DNA of 43,031 bases from Oscillospiraceae bacterium (lineage in GTDB: Bacteria; Bacillota; Clostridia; Oscillospirales; Oscillospiraceae), in assembly GCA_017465025.1 (NCBI GenBank), contig JAFTXM010000134.1, forward strand, positions 1-43,031, written 5' to 3'. Positions 25,699 through 34,097 of this stretch are shown here, one piece after another; within the stretch, counting starts at the first letter, position 1, and every line of letters starts with the position of its first letter. The notes under the pieces are model-generated. The model ran no database searches. It was not told the origin of the DNA and saw nothing but the letters and a program-made list of their open reading frames with translations. A program made the translations under genes and the position numbers.

Positions 25699-27948
25699 TT
25701 ATGCTCTGTCAAAGCCGATCGTTATTTTGAAGAGGTCGCCGTCTATATTAAGCTCAAAGCTGCCCTTGCAGGCCTCAACATAGCTTTTGGCAATTGCCAG
25801 ACCAAGGCCGCTGCCCTCGCTGCTTCTGGACTCATCCCCCCGGACAAAGCGGCCTACTATCTCTTCCGGGTCAAAGTCCATATAGTAGGATGCAATGTTT
25901 TTAAATTCCATCCAGGCTTTGCCCTCATTGGCCCGCAGAAGGATAAACACTCTCGTCCCGCTCATGCTGTACTTTAAAATATTGCCGATGAGATTGCCTA
26001 CAGCACGGGACATTTTCTTGCCGTCGGCACTGATATACACATCCTTCTCAAGATTTACCACAAAATCAAGACCGGAGCTGTTTATCTCCTTTTCATACTC
26101 GGCAAGGGACTGCTCTATCAGCAAGGCGGCATCCAGCCTTTCAAAATTTATGTTTTCGTTGCCGCTTTGCACCTTGGATATGTCGAAAAGATCCTGAGTC
26201 AGCCTTTTGAGCTTGTCGCTCTTTGAGGCAATTATGGCGATATAGTCGCTTGCCTCCTCCGGGAGATCTTCCACTTTTGACAAAAGCTCAGTGTAGCTTA
26301 TGATGGAGGTCAGGGGCGTTTTAAGGTCGTGGGAGACATTGGTGATAAGCTCGGTTTTGAGCTTTTCCGCTTTCAGTTTTGCCGCAACAGACTCGTCCAG
26401 ACCCTTGGCGATGTGGTTGATATCATCTGCAAGCTCCTTTAGGTCTGCACTGTGGGGTGCGGCGATTTTATAACTGAGCTTGCCGCCTTTTATCTCTTTC
26501 GTGCCCTTGCGTATCTCGTCCATGTCCTTGGCGCGCTTTATGAGGGCATATACGGCTGCGGCAAATATGACAATGGCAAACAGCAGGAATATGGGCGCAT
26601 CGGGCGTAAATGTACCGCAAAGCCACAAAAGAAAGCTGAATACGGATAATCCACCTATGAGCCAGCGTCCTGTTTTCTTCGCCATTATGGAGCGAATTTC
26701 AGTGGAAAGCGCTCTCCATGTGCGGGCAAAATATCTCCAGATGGTTCTCAGGACGCGGAAAAGCCAGAGAATAACTGCTTTGGCAATACGCCATGCAAGG
26801 GCTATCAGCACACAGCATACACTGTCCTTTATAAATTGCCCCTGTTTGAGCTTGCGGACGAGCATCAGAAGCGAGCCTACAGTGATGAGCATACCGAGTA
26901 CAGCCGTGACGTAGATAAGCGGCTCTGAGATATACTGGGGGATAGCTCCGTAAAGCGTGCTGACAGAGCTTTCTATAAGAATCACACACAGAGCAACCGC
27001 ACCTATCGAGCCGCCCAGCATCAACGCAAGATATATCTCCGTCCAGAGCTTGTCCATGCCTGAGCGTTTTATTTCACCGGCGCTATTTTTACCGGCAGCG
27101 GCGATGAGATAAATTACAATAAGAACCATGCCGCCAAGCAGCACCAGCAGCGTCCGGTAGCTTTCGCGTATCACCGCTTCCTGAGCGTTCCAGCACTCTT
27201 CCATTTTCCGGGCATAGTCGTCCTTGATGGCAGAGCACACAACTATACTGTCACTGCCGTACATTTCATCTGCATCAAAGTAGGAGTTAAGACTTCTCAG
27301 GCTTCCTCTGTAGCCGGAGGACTCATAGCTGCACTCACCCGCCGAGCTTCTTTCAGCAAGGTAATAAAAGCGATTTTCCATCAGGTCCTTTTCGCTTTCC
27401 GCATCACAGTTTCTGAAAACCGCGTCATTTATCCTGACGTAATACTCCAGCCCCTCGGAGTCTTCAAGGAAAGAAAAATACTCCTTGACATGCTCGTATA
27501 CGTTCATGTCGGCAGCCTCAGCTTCCGCAGGTATAAGCGCAGGTGTGGTCGGAGCCGGTATCGGTTCCACAGTGGGCTTTAGCTCCACCACAGACTGAGT
27601 CCGGGGTATTATCGTGGGTACAGGCGTGAGTTCAACAGGTGAAGGCGTAAGCGTGGGTGCCGGAGTTGACTCCATATAAAGTATCTGACCGTTGTGCTGA
27701 TGTATGTGTACGCTTCCGATGTCCAATTCCCTGTATGCGGAGACAAGAAGCTGAATCGGGGTATCGAGCAGATCGCCCACAGCACGGGAGCTTTCAAACT
27801 CGTTTTTAAAATCATAGACGCTGTATTCATCTACAGAGACATACTCGTTCACCGCACTGTACAGCTCATATGTAAATGCCAGAGTCAGTGCAAGCAACAT
27901 GATCCATGCTATCGTTTTAGTTACTTTGGAATAGAATATTTTCTTCAT
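25699..27948 (-). CDS. Sensor histidine kinase of a two-component system
   Basis: The 749-residue protein has an N-terminal helix (about 10-30), an extracellular region of about 230 residues with a Pro/Thr-rich spacer (about 90-145), then about six more membrane helices (about 265-470), a HAMP-like segment and the kinase core. The phospho-acceptor is in NVSHDLKTPLTSII, the N-box in RAVGNLIGNILKYS and the G-box in GSGLGLAIAKSY. It phosphorylates the response regulator encoded directly upstream. GAGAGG precedes the ATG and lies in the 3' end of that gene. The signal is unknown. The multi-helix sensor is unusually large for an OmpR-type partner. Confidence 0.9.
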   Translation of the reverse strand: MKKIFYSKVTKTIAWIMLLALTLAFTYELYSAVNEYVSVDEYSVYDFKNEFESSRAVGDLLDTPIQLLVSAYRELDIGSVHIHQHNGQILYMESTPAPTLTPSPVELTPVPTIIPRTQSVVELKPTVEPIPAPTTPALIPAEAEAADMNVYEHVKEYFSFLEDSEGLEYYVRINDAVFRNCDAESEKDLMENRFYYLAERSSAGECSYESSGYRGSLRSLNSYFDADEMYGSDSIVVCSAIKDDYARKMEECWNAQEAVIRESYRTLLVLLGGMVLIVIYLIAAAGKNSAGEIKRSGMDKLWTEIYLALMLGGSIGAVALCVILIESSVSTLYGAIPQYISEPLIYVTAVLGMLITVGSLLMLVRKLKQGQFIKDSVCCVLIALAWRIAKAVILWLFRVLRTIWRYFARTWRALSTEIRSIMAKKTGRWLIGGLSVFSFLLWLCGTFTPDAPIFLLFAIVIFAAAVYALIKRAKDMDEIRKGTKEIKGGKLSYKIAAPHSADLKELADDINHIAKGLDESVAAKLKAEKLKTELITNVSHDLKTPLTSIISYTELLSKVEDLPEEASDYIAIIASKSDKLKRLTQDLFDISKVQSGNENINFERLDAALLIEQSLAEYEKEINSSGLDFVVNLEKDVYISADGKKMSRAVGNLIGNILKYSMSGTRVFILLRANEGKAWMEFKNIASYYMDFDPEEIVGRFVRGDESRSSEGSGLGLAIAKSYVEACKGSFELNIDGDLFKITIGFDRA

Positions 27949-27958
27949 TTTAAGCCTC

Positions 27959-28639
27959 TCAGTCCAGCTTATAGCCTATACCCCAAACCACTTTAAGATA
28001 TCGGGGCTCTTTGGGGTTTATCTCTATCTTCTCCCGGATATGGCGAACGTGTACGGCAATGGTATTATCCCCTACCACGCTTTCCTCGTTCCATACCCTG
28101 CGGTAAATCTCATCGGCAGAAAGCACCCGCCCTTTGTTTTTTGCAAGCAGCTCAAGAATTTTATACTCTATGGGAGTCAGGCGCACCTTCTCGCCGTCAA
28201 GTGTTACGGTTTTGCTTTCAGTATCAACAGCAAGTCCGCCGCTGACAATGCGGCTGCTTTCTTTTTCAATGGAGCCGAGGCTGGTATATCGCCGAAGCTG
28301 TGAGCGCACTCTGGCCACAAGCTCCGAGGGGTTGAAGGGCTTTGTAACATAGTCATCCGCCCCGGCTGTAAGGCCGAGAATTTTATCCGCATCCTCTGAC
28401 TTTGCAGAGAGCAGGATGACCGGGATGTTTCTTGATCGACGCAGCTTCATAAGAGTCTTTATCCCGTCCAGCTGCGGCATCATTATATCCAGTATCATAA
28501 GATGAACAGGATTTTCGTTGAGCTTTTCCAGCGCTTCAAGGCCGTTATAGGCTTTCAGCACCTCATAGCCCTCAGCTTTGAGAAAAATCGAAATGCTCTC
28601 CACTATATCCCTGTCATCGTCAACTATCAGAATAGTCAT
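27959..28639 (-). CDS. OmpR/PhoB-family response regulator
   Basis: This 226-residue regulator has a receiver domain (VDDDRD near the start, phosphorylated Asp 51 in LMILDIMMP, conserved Lys in VILLSAKSED) and a C-terminal winged helix (LTPIEYKILELLAKNKGRVLS, VWNEESVVGDNTIAVHVRHI). ATG 28639 is preferred because GAGGTGA lies 5 nt upstream. The gene is 10 nt from the sensor kinase gene. Palindromic repeats just upstream may be its own operator. Confidence 0.92.
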   Translation of the reverse strand: MTILIVDDDRDIVESISIFLKAEGYEVLKAYNGLEALEKLNENPVHLMILDIMMPQLDGIKTLMKLRRSRNIPVILLSAKSEDADKILGLTAGADDYVTKPFNPSELVARVRSQLRRYTSLGSIEKESSRIVSGGLAVDTESKTVTLDGEKVRLTPIEYKILELLAKNKGRVLSADEIYRRVWNEESVVGDNTIAVHVRHIREKIEINPKEPRYLKVVWGIGYKLD

Positions 28640-28671
28640 GCATCTCACCTCTGTACTTATCATACACCATG

Positions 28672-28716
28672 TTTCTTAAGATTTGTGGAAGAATTTTATT
28701 AATTTTTCTTAAGAAA
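28672..28716. promoter_or_regulatory. Repeated TTTCTTAAGA sites upstream of the response regulator gene
   Basis: TTTCTTAAGA occurs at 28672-28681 and 28705-28714, 33 bp apart (about three helical turns); the second extends to the palindrome TTTCTTAAGAAA (28705-28716). They lie just upstream of a minus-strand TATGAT -10 near 28660 and could be autoregulatory response-regulator sites. They also lie between this gene and the divergent acyltransferase gene. Confidence 0.4.
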
Positions 28717-28830
28717 CCGCGTATCTGTAAAACAGCTATTATTATCTTGAAATGGGATGATATTTTTGATATTCTGTCGGGGAAGCCACTTTCAGGATAA
28801 ATACGACCGTTTGGTTTGGGAGCATAAGAG

Positions 28831-29895
28831 ATGAGCAAAAGAAATTTCAACGATATAAATAAATACCGTACCGCGATAATGGGCTTTGCTGCCCTGTGGA
28901 TTTATTTTTATCACGAGCAGGGTTACGAGTGGTGCCACGTATATTTTTCACCCCAGATAGTCAGCCGTTTGCTCTATTTTATCAAGCGTCTGGGGTTTTG
29001 CGGCGTCGATATTTTTCTTTTGTTATCCGGTATCGGTCTGGTTTATGCAATAGAGAAAAGCAGCATCGGAACATTTTACAGACGCCGTCTTGAGCGCGTT
29101 TTTGTTCCCTTTGTCATATTGGGTGTATGTACCGCTTTAGTAGAAAAATGGAGCATTGCTTCGTTTTTGAAAAAAATCTTCTTCTATGATTTTTTCTTTG
29201 TCGATACTATCAGCTTTCTTTGGTACATACCTTCGGTCATTATACTTTATCTTTTCTTTCCCTTGTACTACCGTTATTTCAAAAAATCTCAGCATAAGTT
29301 TCGATTTACCCTGATATTCATACTTATCTGGCTTGTCTTGACCGTTTTGTTCAAAGACTTTATCCGCTATGATTTCTACCGATTTACAAACAGAATTCCC
29401 GTATTTCTCTGCGGAATTCTTTCCGGCTGGCTCATACGGGAAGAAAAGCTCTGTTTGGGAAAACTCTCGTGGGTCGTCCTCGGCATAAGCCTTGCTGCCG
29501 GTATTCTTCTTGGGTTTCTGACCGTCTCCCGCGGTGTTTATTTGCTTGTACCGATGTCGTTTTTCGGTGTCCCCGCGTTTCTTATAGGTATTGCCGGCAC
29601 TGCATTTCTTGCAAAGGGCTTTTCTCTCGTGGATAACAAGCTTGTTGGAAATCTTATTGTAAAATTTTTCTCATTTTTTGGTTCTTTCTCGCTGGAGATA
29701 TATTGTGTTCAGGATTTGATTGATGACGTTTTCAGAACAATGATGATGAGCACATATGAACATTGGATGGAAAACTGGTGGAAGATCGACATTGCCGTTT
29801 TCCTGTGTACAATAGCTGCCGCTTTTATCCTGTACTATTTCACTAAACCGCGTAATTTCTCTATTTTCAGCAAGCTTTCGAGAACAGCAGATTGA
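28831..29895 (+). CDS. Acyltransferase 3 family membrane protein
   Basis: The 354-residue hydrophobic protein has about ten membrane helices. It begins with the acyltransferase-3 pattern (KYRTAIMGFAALWIYFYHEQ, then GFCGVDIFLLLSGIGLVYAI and FYRRRLERVFVPF). Such enzymes transfer acetyl or succinyl groups onto sugars of surface polymers across the membrane. The target is unknown. GGGAG precedes the ATG at 28831 by 8 nt. Its base composition is visibly more AT-rich than most neighbours, which may indicate transfer or simply its hydrophobic content. It stands alone between the two-component system and ferritin. Confidence 0.85.
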   Translation: MSKRNFNDINKYRTAIMGFAALWIYFYHEQGYEWCHVYFSPQIVSRLLYFIKRLGFCGVDIFLLLSGIGLVYAIEKSSIGTFYRRRLERVFVPFVILGVCTALVEKWSIASFLKKIFFYDFFFVDTISFLWYIPSVIILYLFFPLYYRYFKKSQHKFRFTLIFILIWLVLTVLFKDFIRYDFYRFTNRIPVFLCGILSGWLIREEKLCLGKLSWVVLGISLAAGILLGFLTVSRGVYLLVPMSFFGVPAFLIGIAGTAFLAKGFSLVDNKLVGNLIVKFFSFFGSFSLEIYCVQDLIDDVFRTMMMSTYEHWMENWWKIDIAVFLCTIAAAFILYYFTKPRNFSIFSKLSRTAD

Positions 29896-29899
29896 CTCC

Positions 29900-29941
29900 A
29901 AAAACCCCACACGCGGTATCAGTTCCGCGTGTGGGGTTTTT
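29900..29941. terminator. Bidirectional terminator
   Basis: A 17-bp perfect stem (29900-29916 with 29925-29941) has an 8-nt loop, with A and T runs at the two ends. It separates the acyltransferase gene (plus) from ferritin (minus). Confidence 0.85.
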
Positions 29942-29972
29942 GTTTGGAAAATATGATTACAGATGGGCTGTA

Positions 29973-30482
29973 TCAAAGGGTGAGAGAAGGCGCTGTGTAC
30001 ACTCTTGCTGCATACTCCTGATCAAGCAGGTAAAGGCCCTTGGGATCCTGTCCGAAAAGCTTATAGCGGTTGATCATGCTGTCCGCATTGTCCTCTTCCT
30101 CCATCTGCTCATCCACAAACCAGTCAAGAAACTTCATGGTACGATAGTCCTTGGCCTGATGTGCTTCGTGATAGATATTATTGATAAGCTCCGTGACATA
30201 GCGCTCATGCTCGGCAGCTATGAGGAGAGGATCAAGCACAGAGTCGAAATGCTTATCAGGCTTTGCGACAGCGTCAAGGGTAACATCAAGCCCGTTATTC
30301 TGAAGGTACTTCATGAAAAGAAGGGCATGGTCACGCTCCTCCTGAGCCTGAATCATATAGTAATTCGAATATCCATCCAGATCAAGCTTATCGTAGTATA
30401 TTGCCATGTCAAGGTAAAGGTATGCGGAATAAAATTCCTTGTTGATTTGCTCGTTCAAAAGGGCAGCGATTTTGTCATTCAT
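29973..30482 (-). CDS. ftnA: Ferritin (FtnA type)
   Basis: The 169-residue protein is a heme-free bacterial ferritin: a four-helix bundle with ferroxidase ligands in NKEFYSAYLYLDM (Glu 16), AQEERDHALLF (Glu and His about 49-52), a Glu in IAAEHERYVTE and Gln in VDEQMEEED. The cage stores iron and limits peroxide-driven damage. ATG 30482 is chosen because AAGGAG lies upstream; a longer frame from 30515 would overlap perR. It follows perR by 30 nt and is likely cotranscribed with it. Confidence 0.95.
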   Translation of the reverse strand: MNDKIAALLNEQINKEFYSAYLYLDMAIYYDKLDLDGYSNYYMIQAQEERDHALLFMKYLQNNGLDVTLDAVAKPDKHFDSVLDPLLIAAEHERYVTELINNIYHEAHQAKDYRTMKFLDWFVDEQMEEEDNADSMINRYKLFGQDPKGLYLLDQEYAARVYTAPSLTL

Positions 30483-30511
30483 AATTAATCTCCTTTTCAA
30501 TTTTTCATTTT

Positions 30512-30913
30512 TCAATTAGTCAATTTTCTGTTACAGTTCTCGCAAAGGCCATTAAAGGACAGCTTATAGGATTCGGCAACACAGCCTGTTTCCTCTGAGA
30601 CTTGGGCATACAAGGGGGTCATCATATCCGGAAGCTCAACATCAATGACCTGACCGCAGTGCTTACAGACAAAATGGGCGTGCGGGTCTGTGCGGGCATC
30701 ATATCGCTCCTGCCCCGCTACGTGAGCAACATTCACCACAAGGCCTTCGTCTGCCAGTATCGAAAGATTGCGATAGACAGTACCCAGACTAAGCTCAGGT
30801 ATCTCCGGTTTCAGCGCAGCATAGAGCATTTCAGCCGTAGGATGATCCTTCACAGAGGACAAAGCGTTCAAAATGGCAGTTCTTTTTTTGCTGTTCTTAC
30901 GTTTTACTTCCAT
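30512..30913 (-). CDS. perR: PerR-type Fur-family peroxide-sensing repressor
   Basis: The 133-residue protein has an N-terminal winged helix and C-terminal dimer domain. The spacing of its metal ligands is identical to Bacillus PerR: His 24, Asp 72, His 78, His 80 and Asp 91 match the H37/D85/H91/H93/D104 pattern offset by 13. Zinc cysteines are CKHC (83/86) and CENC (124/127). In PerR, His oxidation by peroxide releases DNA. GGAGG lies just upstream of the ATG. Its operator-like palindrome overlaps its own promoter and leader, and ferritin is next to it, as expected for an iron and peroxide unit. Confidence 0.85.
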   Translation of the reverse strand: MEVKRKNSKKRTAILNALSSVKDHPTAEMLYAALKPEIPELSLGTVYRNLSILADEGLVVNVAHVAGQERYDARTDPHAHFVCKHCGQVIDVELPDMMTPLYAQVSEETGCVAESYKLSFNGLCENCNRKLTN

Positions 30914-30921
30914 CAGGTCCT

Positions 30922-30954
30922 CCTTATTAATAATAATTATTAATATTAATAAGG
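30922..30954. promoter_or_regulatory. perR-ftnA operator palindrome
   Basis: A 33-bp AT-rich palindrome with 11-bp perfect arms (CCTTATTAATA at 30922-30932 and its complement at 30944-30954) spans the expected transcription start through the edge of the ribosome binding site. It resembles a Fur/PerR box (TTATTAATATTAATAA-like) in composition and position. Confidence 0.65.
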
Positions 30955-30983
30955 ATTATAGCACAGGCATATTATTTTGTAAA
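30955..30983 (-). promoter_or_regulatory. perR-ftnA promoter
   Basis: On the minus strand, TTTACA (30978-30983), a 17-nt spacer and a perfect TATAAT (30955-30960). The palindrome at 30922-30954 abuts it. Confidence 0.75.
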
Positions 30984-30990
30984 GTAGAAA

Positions 30991-31027
30991 AATACCGGAA
31001 AGTCGTCCAAAACAACTTTCCGGTATT
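30991..31027 (-). terminator. Terminator of the vanZ-ATPase-nitroreductase-HAD operon
   Basis: A 13-bp stem (30991-31003 with 31015-31027) is followed on the minus strand by TTTTT. It ends the operon 3 nt from the HAD gene stop and sits immediately before the perR promoter. Confidence 0.75.
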
Positions 31028-31029
31028 CT

Positions 31030-31602
31030 TTATTTCAGATATTCAACAGGCCAGGGGCTTAGCTTTCCTCTGTTTACAAGATACGCAGAGTCTGCAATTT
31101 TAGCCATGGGAGAATCTGTCAGAGAATCAGAATAAAACTCCTCAGTATGAGCTCCGGGATAATCCTCGTAAAAACGGCGCACTTTTTCCACGTCGTGACA
31201 GTTTTTACCGCAGATTTTCCCGGTCTTTTTATCCATGGGTGTGGCAATGAGAGAAACTCCCAGTTCTTTCACTATGGGAGCAAGCAGAAATTCGGGAGAG
31301 GCCGAGATGACAAGGTCATCAGCCCGTCGCCGCTCCATATACCAGCGGCCTATCCCCTGCTTTTTCTCCTGCCAGAAGCTTTCGACCAGTCCGTCCACAT
31401 CCTCAAGCCTTGAAAGGAATGAAAAAACCTGCTCTTTCAGTTCCTTGGTTTCTACTTTTTTTGCCGCGTACAGCAAAGCCTTGACAGCAGTTTTTGGGAG
31501 AGTCGGTATGACAGCTCCCGGATAGTGCCTGAGGCACCACTTATAAAAGTCTGCTGAGCTGTCGTTTATATAAATTGTTTTGTCAAAATCGTAGGTATTC
31601 AT
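31030..31602 (-). CDS. HAD-superfamily IB phosphatase
   Basis: The 190-residue protein has HAD motifs: I, YDFDKTIY near the N-terminus; II, VISASPEFL; III/IV, KNCHDVEKVRRF and EFYSDSLTDSPM. The cap between motifs I and II is helical, as in the SerB-like IB subfamily. It likely removes phosphate from a small metabolite; the substrate is unknown. It starts 3 nt after the nitroreductase stop with a weak ribosome binding site, implying coupled translation. It is the last gene of the four-gene operon. Confidence 0.8.
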   Translation of the reverse strand: MNTYDFDKTIYINDSSADFYKWCLRHYPGAVIPTLPKTAVKALLYAAKKVETKELKEQVFSFLSRLEDVDGLVESFWQEKKQGIGRWYMERRRADDLVISASPEFLLAPIVKELGVSLIATPMDKKTGKICGKNCHDVEKVRRFYEDYPGAHTEEFYSDSLTDSPMAKIADSAYLVNRGKLSPWPVEYLK

Positions 31603-31605
31603 CCG

Positions 31606-32124
31606 TCAGAGAACATAGTAAACGTAATTTTCCTTGCGGGGCTTCATCTGAGGTGCTTCGTCAGCATAGCCGAGGATACAGTTTCCGACACCGATATAAT
31701 CGCCTTCTATACCCCACTTTTGCAGAAGAGCTTTGCCCTCAGGCATATCAAAAAGCTCTTTTGCGCGGTTTATCCAGCAAGAAGCGAGACCATTGGCATA
31801 GGCGGCGTTCATAAGATTGCCCATTACGAGACTGCCATCGGCCACGGCATTTGCGTTATTTGCATCTGCCAGCACAACCAGAACGGTGGGTGCGCCGTAG
31901 AAGGGATCGCTGCTGACACCCATTATCTGGGCATTAAGCTTGGACATATAGGCAATTTCTTCCTTATCCTGTACTGCGACAATAATTGCAGACTGAAGGT
32001 TTTTTGCGCTGGGAGCGGAAACTCCCGCCTGCAATACAGCGCCCAGCTCATCCTTGCTTATCTGCTCCTGTTTATACTTACGTACACTGCGCCGGTTAAG
32101 AAGACACTCCATTGCTTTATTCAT
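31606..32124 (-). CDS. Nitroreductase-family FMN protein
   Basis: The 172-residue product has the short nitroreductase fold: LLNRRSVRKYKQEQISKDEL at the N-terminus (FMN phosphate contact), APSAKNLQSAIIV, and LASCWINRAKELFD with GVGNCILGYADEAP near the C-terminus. Family members use NAD(P)H to reduce nitro compounds, quinones or flavins. It overlaps the ATPase stop by 4 nt (ATGA) with AAGGAGG upstream. It sits inside a four-gene operon with a VanZ-like protein and a degenerate P-type ATPase; the physiological role is not evident. Confidence 0.85.
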   Translation of the reverse strand: MNKAMECLLNRRSVRKYKQEQISKDELGAVLQAGVSAPSAKNLQSAIIVAVQDKEEIAYMSKLNAQIMGVSSDPFYGAPTVLVVLADANNANAVADGSLVMGNLMNAAYANGLASCWINRAKELFDMPEGKALLQKWGIEGDYIGVGNCILGYADEAPQMKPRKENYVYYVL

Positions 32125-34097
32125 CTGTACATCCTCCTTATATCATTTTTAAATCTTATGACTCGCAAAGAATTAAGGTATATGGCAAGGGCAACAGCAA
32201 AATCCAAAATCACCACAGCAGTCAGTCCAAGGCCGCCGGTAAGCGAAATGATCAGCAGCACCGCCTTTGCCAAAAGGCACAATAGTATATTTACCCTGCC
32301 CACGAGACGGACAAACCGTGAAATTGCCATCGTATCCGAAAGCGCCCCGAGACGCTGGGAAAAGATAAGCACATCGCCCTTTTCATAGGCCTCCGGACTG
32401 CCCAAAGCGGCAATGGATATGCCGGTATCCGCACGCCCCAGCGCCTCCGGATCCCCTGCCCCGTTGCAGACAAAAGCAAGAGTGCTCCTTTCAGCCTTTG
32501 TAGCCATGAGATACTCAAGCGCAGAAACCTTGCCCTCGGGATTAAGCTCCGCCCTCACAAGGTCCATATTGAGCGATGAGGCCAGAGGTCTTGCCACAGA
32601 GAGAACATCCGACGTAAGGGTGACCATATTTTTTATTCCCTGCACTCTCAGCTGCTCAAGCTGATCAAAAGCGCCCTCTCTTATCTTGTCCGCAACAAGA
32701 ATGTATCCCACACATTTGCTGTTGACCGCCACAAATATGGCAGCACCGCCTTTTTTCGGCACAGGAACCTCAATGGAGTGCTCGGCAAGAAGGGCAGCAT
32801 TGCCCACGTACACATGCTTTCCGCTGACTATAGAGCTGACACCTCTGCCTGGTATTTCCTCACACCTGACGTTTTTTCCAAGCTCCGGGTGCAGCCCATA
32901 GGCCTTGCACACTGCTTTGGCAATCGGGTGCTCTGAGCCGGCCTCCGCATGGGCGGCAACCGCCAAAAGCTCCTGCTCTTCCATGCCTATGGGCACAAGG
33001 TCCACAACTGAGTATCTGCCCTCGGTAAGCGTACCGGTCTTATTGAAAACAAAGGTCTGAGTATCTGCAAGGACTTCGAAAAAGCGCGTGGCCTTGAACA
33101 CTATTCCCTTTTTTGCCGCCCATACCCTGCCGCAATGATATGCATAATTAATGCTTATCGCAAGGGCTGAACAGCCGGACAGGGCAAGAATAGCCGCCGC
33201 GCGGCTAAGCCACAGATGCCACTGGCCTCCGAACGCAGGAAATATGAGAGCCACGGCAAGGGAGACCAGAACAACAGCCGGGGTATAAAAACGCTCCAGC
33301 TTACCGGCAAATTTTTCCTGCCGGGGCTTATATTTATCCGCTTTCTCCAAAAGCTCGCTTATCATAGCTGCGTTGGAGCTGGAATAAATACATTCTGCCC
33401 TCATTCTGACCGTGGACGAAAGATTGGTGCAGCCGGAGAGCACATAGCTGCCCTCACTGACTGAGATACCGTTCATTCCATCTATAAAAACGGATGCGTC
33501 CACCGTGCTTTTGCCTTCAATAATCGTTCCGTCAACGGGAAAAATTTCCCCGACCCTGACTTCAAGAATATCATTTTCCGCAATTTTTTCAGGCTCTATC
33601 TCGTCGACACGGCCCCTGTCATTGACAAGATTTGCCGTCTGCGGCAAGAAAGAGTCAAAATATCCGGAGAGCTTGCGGCTGCTTGAAAGGATATATCCCT
33701 CTGCAAGCTTGAGCACACGATATGTAAGCACGATGAGTACCGCGGCGGCATAATGCCCCAGAGCAAAGCTGAGGACAGATGCCAGCAAAACCAGCACGTC
33801 CGCCTCAAGTATCTGGATGCTGAGCAGTTCATCCACAGCGCGCAAAATCACCTGGACGGCAGCAGCCGCAAAAGCCGCGCCAAAAAGGCCAAGGCCAAGC
33901 CAGCTTTCACCGCCCACAGCCAGTGCCGCTGCCAGCAAGATTGCGGACAGGGCAATAAACACATAGTTTTTCCAGCCAAGCTCAGTCAGCTCGTTTTTTA
34001 TACGGGAGCTTTTGCGCTCTCTGAGGGGAACATTCAGCACGCTTGGTTCAGGCTCTTTTTCATGCTTATTCTTTTTGGGTGGAAGATGTTTGCTCAT
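32121..34097 (-). CDS. Degenerate P1B-type (heavy-metal family) ATPase, probably catalytically dead
   Basis: This full-length, 658-residue frame keeps the P1B layout: about eight membrane helices, an actuator domain (about 150-235), a P/N domain (about 345-590) and a SEHP motif (388-391). The catalytic residues have changed. The phosphorylated Asp of DKTGT is Asn (NKTGT, Asn 352, AAT codon 33042-33044). The TGES loop reads IDGMNG, so the dephosphorylating Glu is missing. The ion-binding CPC motif reads SGCSAL, and GDGxND reads NGAGD, with the first Asp replaced by Asn 545. No N-terminal CxxC metal domain is present. By family knowledge this cannot form the normal phospho-intermediate. The frame is open and tightly coupled to neighbours by 4-nt overlaps at both ends, arguing against a dead gene and for a repurposed regulatory or scaffold protein. 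Confidence 0.8.
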   Translation of the reverse strand: MSKHLPPKKNKHEKEPEPSVLNVPLRERKSSRIKNELTELGWKNYVFIALSAILLAAALAVGGESWLGLGLFGAAFAAAAVQVILRAVDELLSIQILEADVLVLLASVLSFALGHYAAAVLIVLTYRVLKLAEGYILSSSRKLSGYFDSFLPQTANLVNDRGRVDEIEPEKIAENDILEVRVGEIFPVDGTIIEGKSTVDASVFIDGMNGISVSEGSYVLSGCTNLSSTVRMRAECIYSSSNAAMISELLEKADKYKPRQEKFAGKLERFYTPAVVLVSLAVALIFPAFGGQWHLWLSRAAAILALSGCSALAISINYAYHCGRVWAAKKGIVFKATRFFEVLADTQTFVFNKTGTLTEGRYSVVDLVPIGMEEQELLAVAAHAEAGSEHPIAKAVCKAYGLHPELGKNVRCEEIPGRGVSSIVSGKHVYVGNAALLAEHSIEVPVPKKGGAAIFVAVNSKCVGYILVADKIREGAFDQLEQLRVQGIKNMVTLTSDVLSVARPLASSLNMDLVRAELNPEGKVSALEYLMATKAERSTLAFVCNGAGDPEALGRADTGISIAALGSPEAYEKGDVLIFSQRLGALSDTMAISRFVRLVGRVNILLCLLAKAVLLIISLTGGLGLTAVVILDFAVALAIYLNSLRVIRFKNDIRRMYR

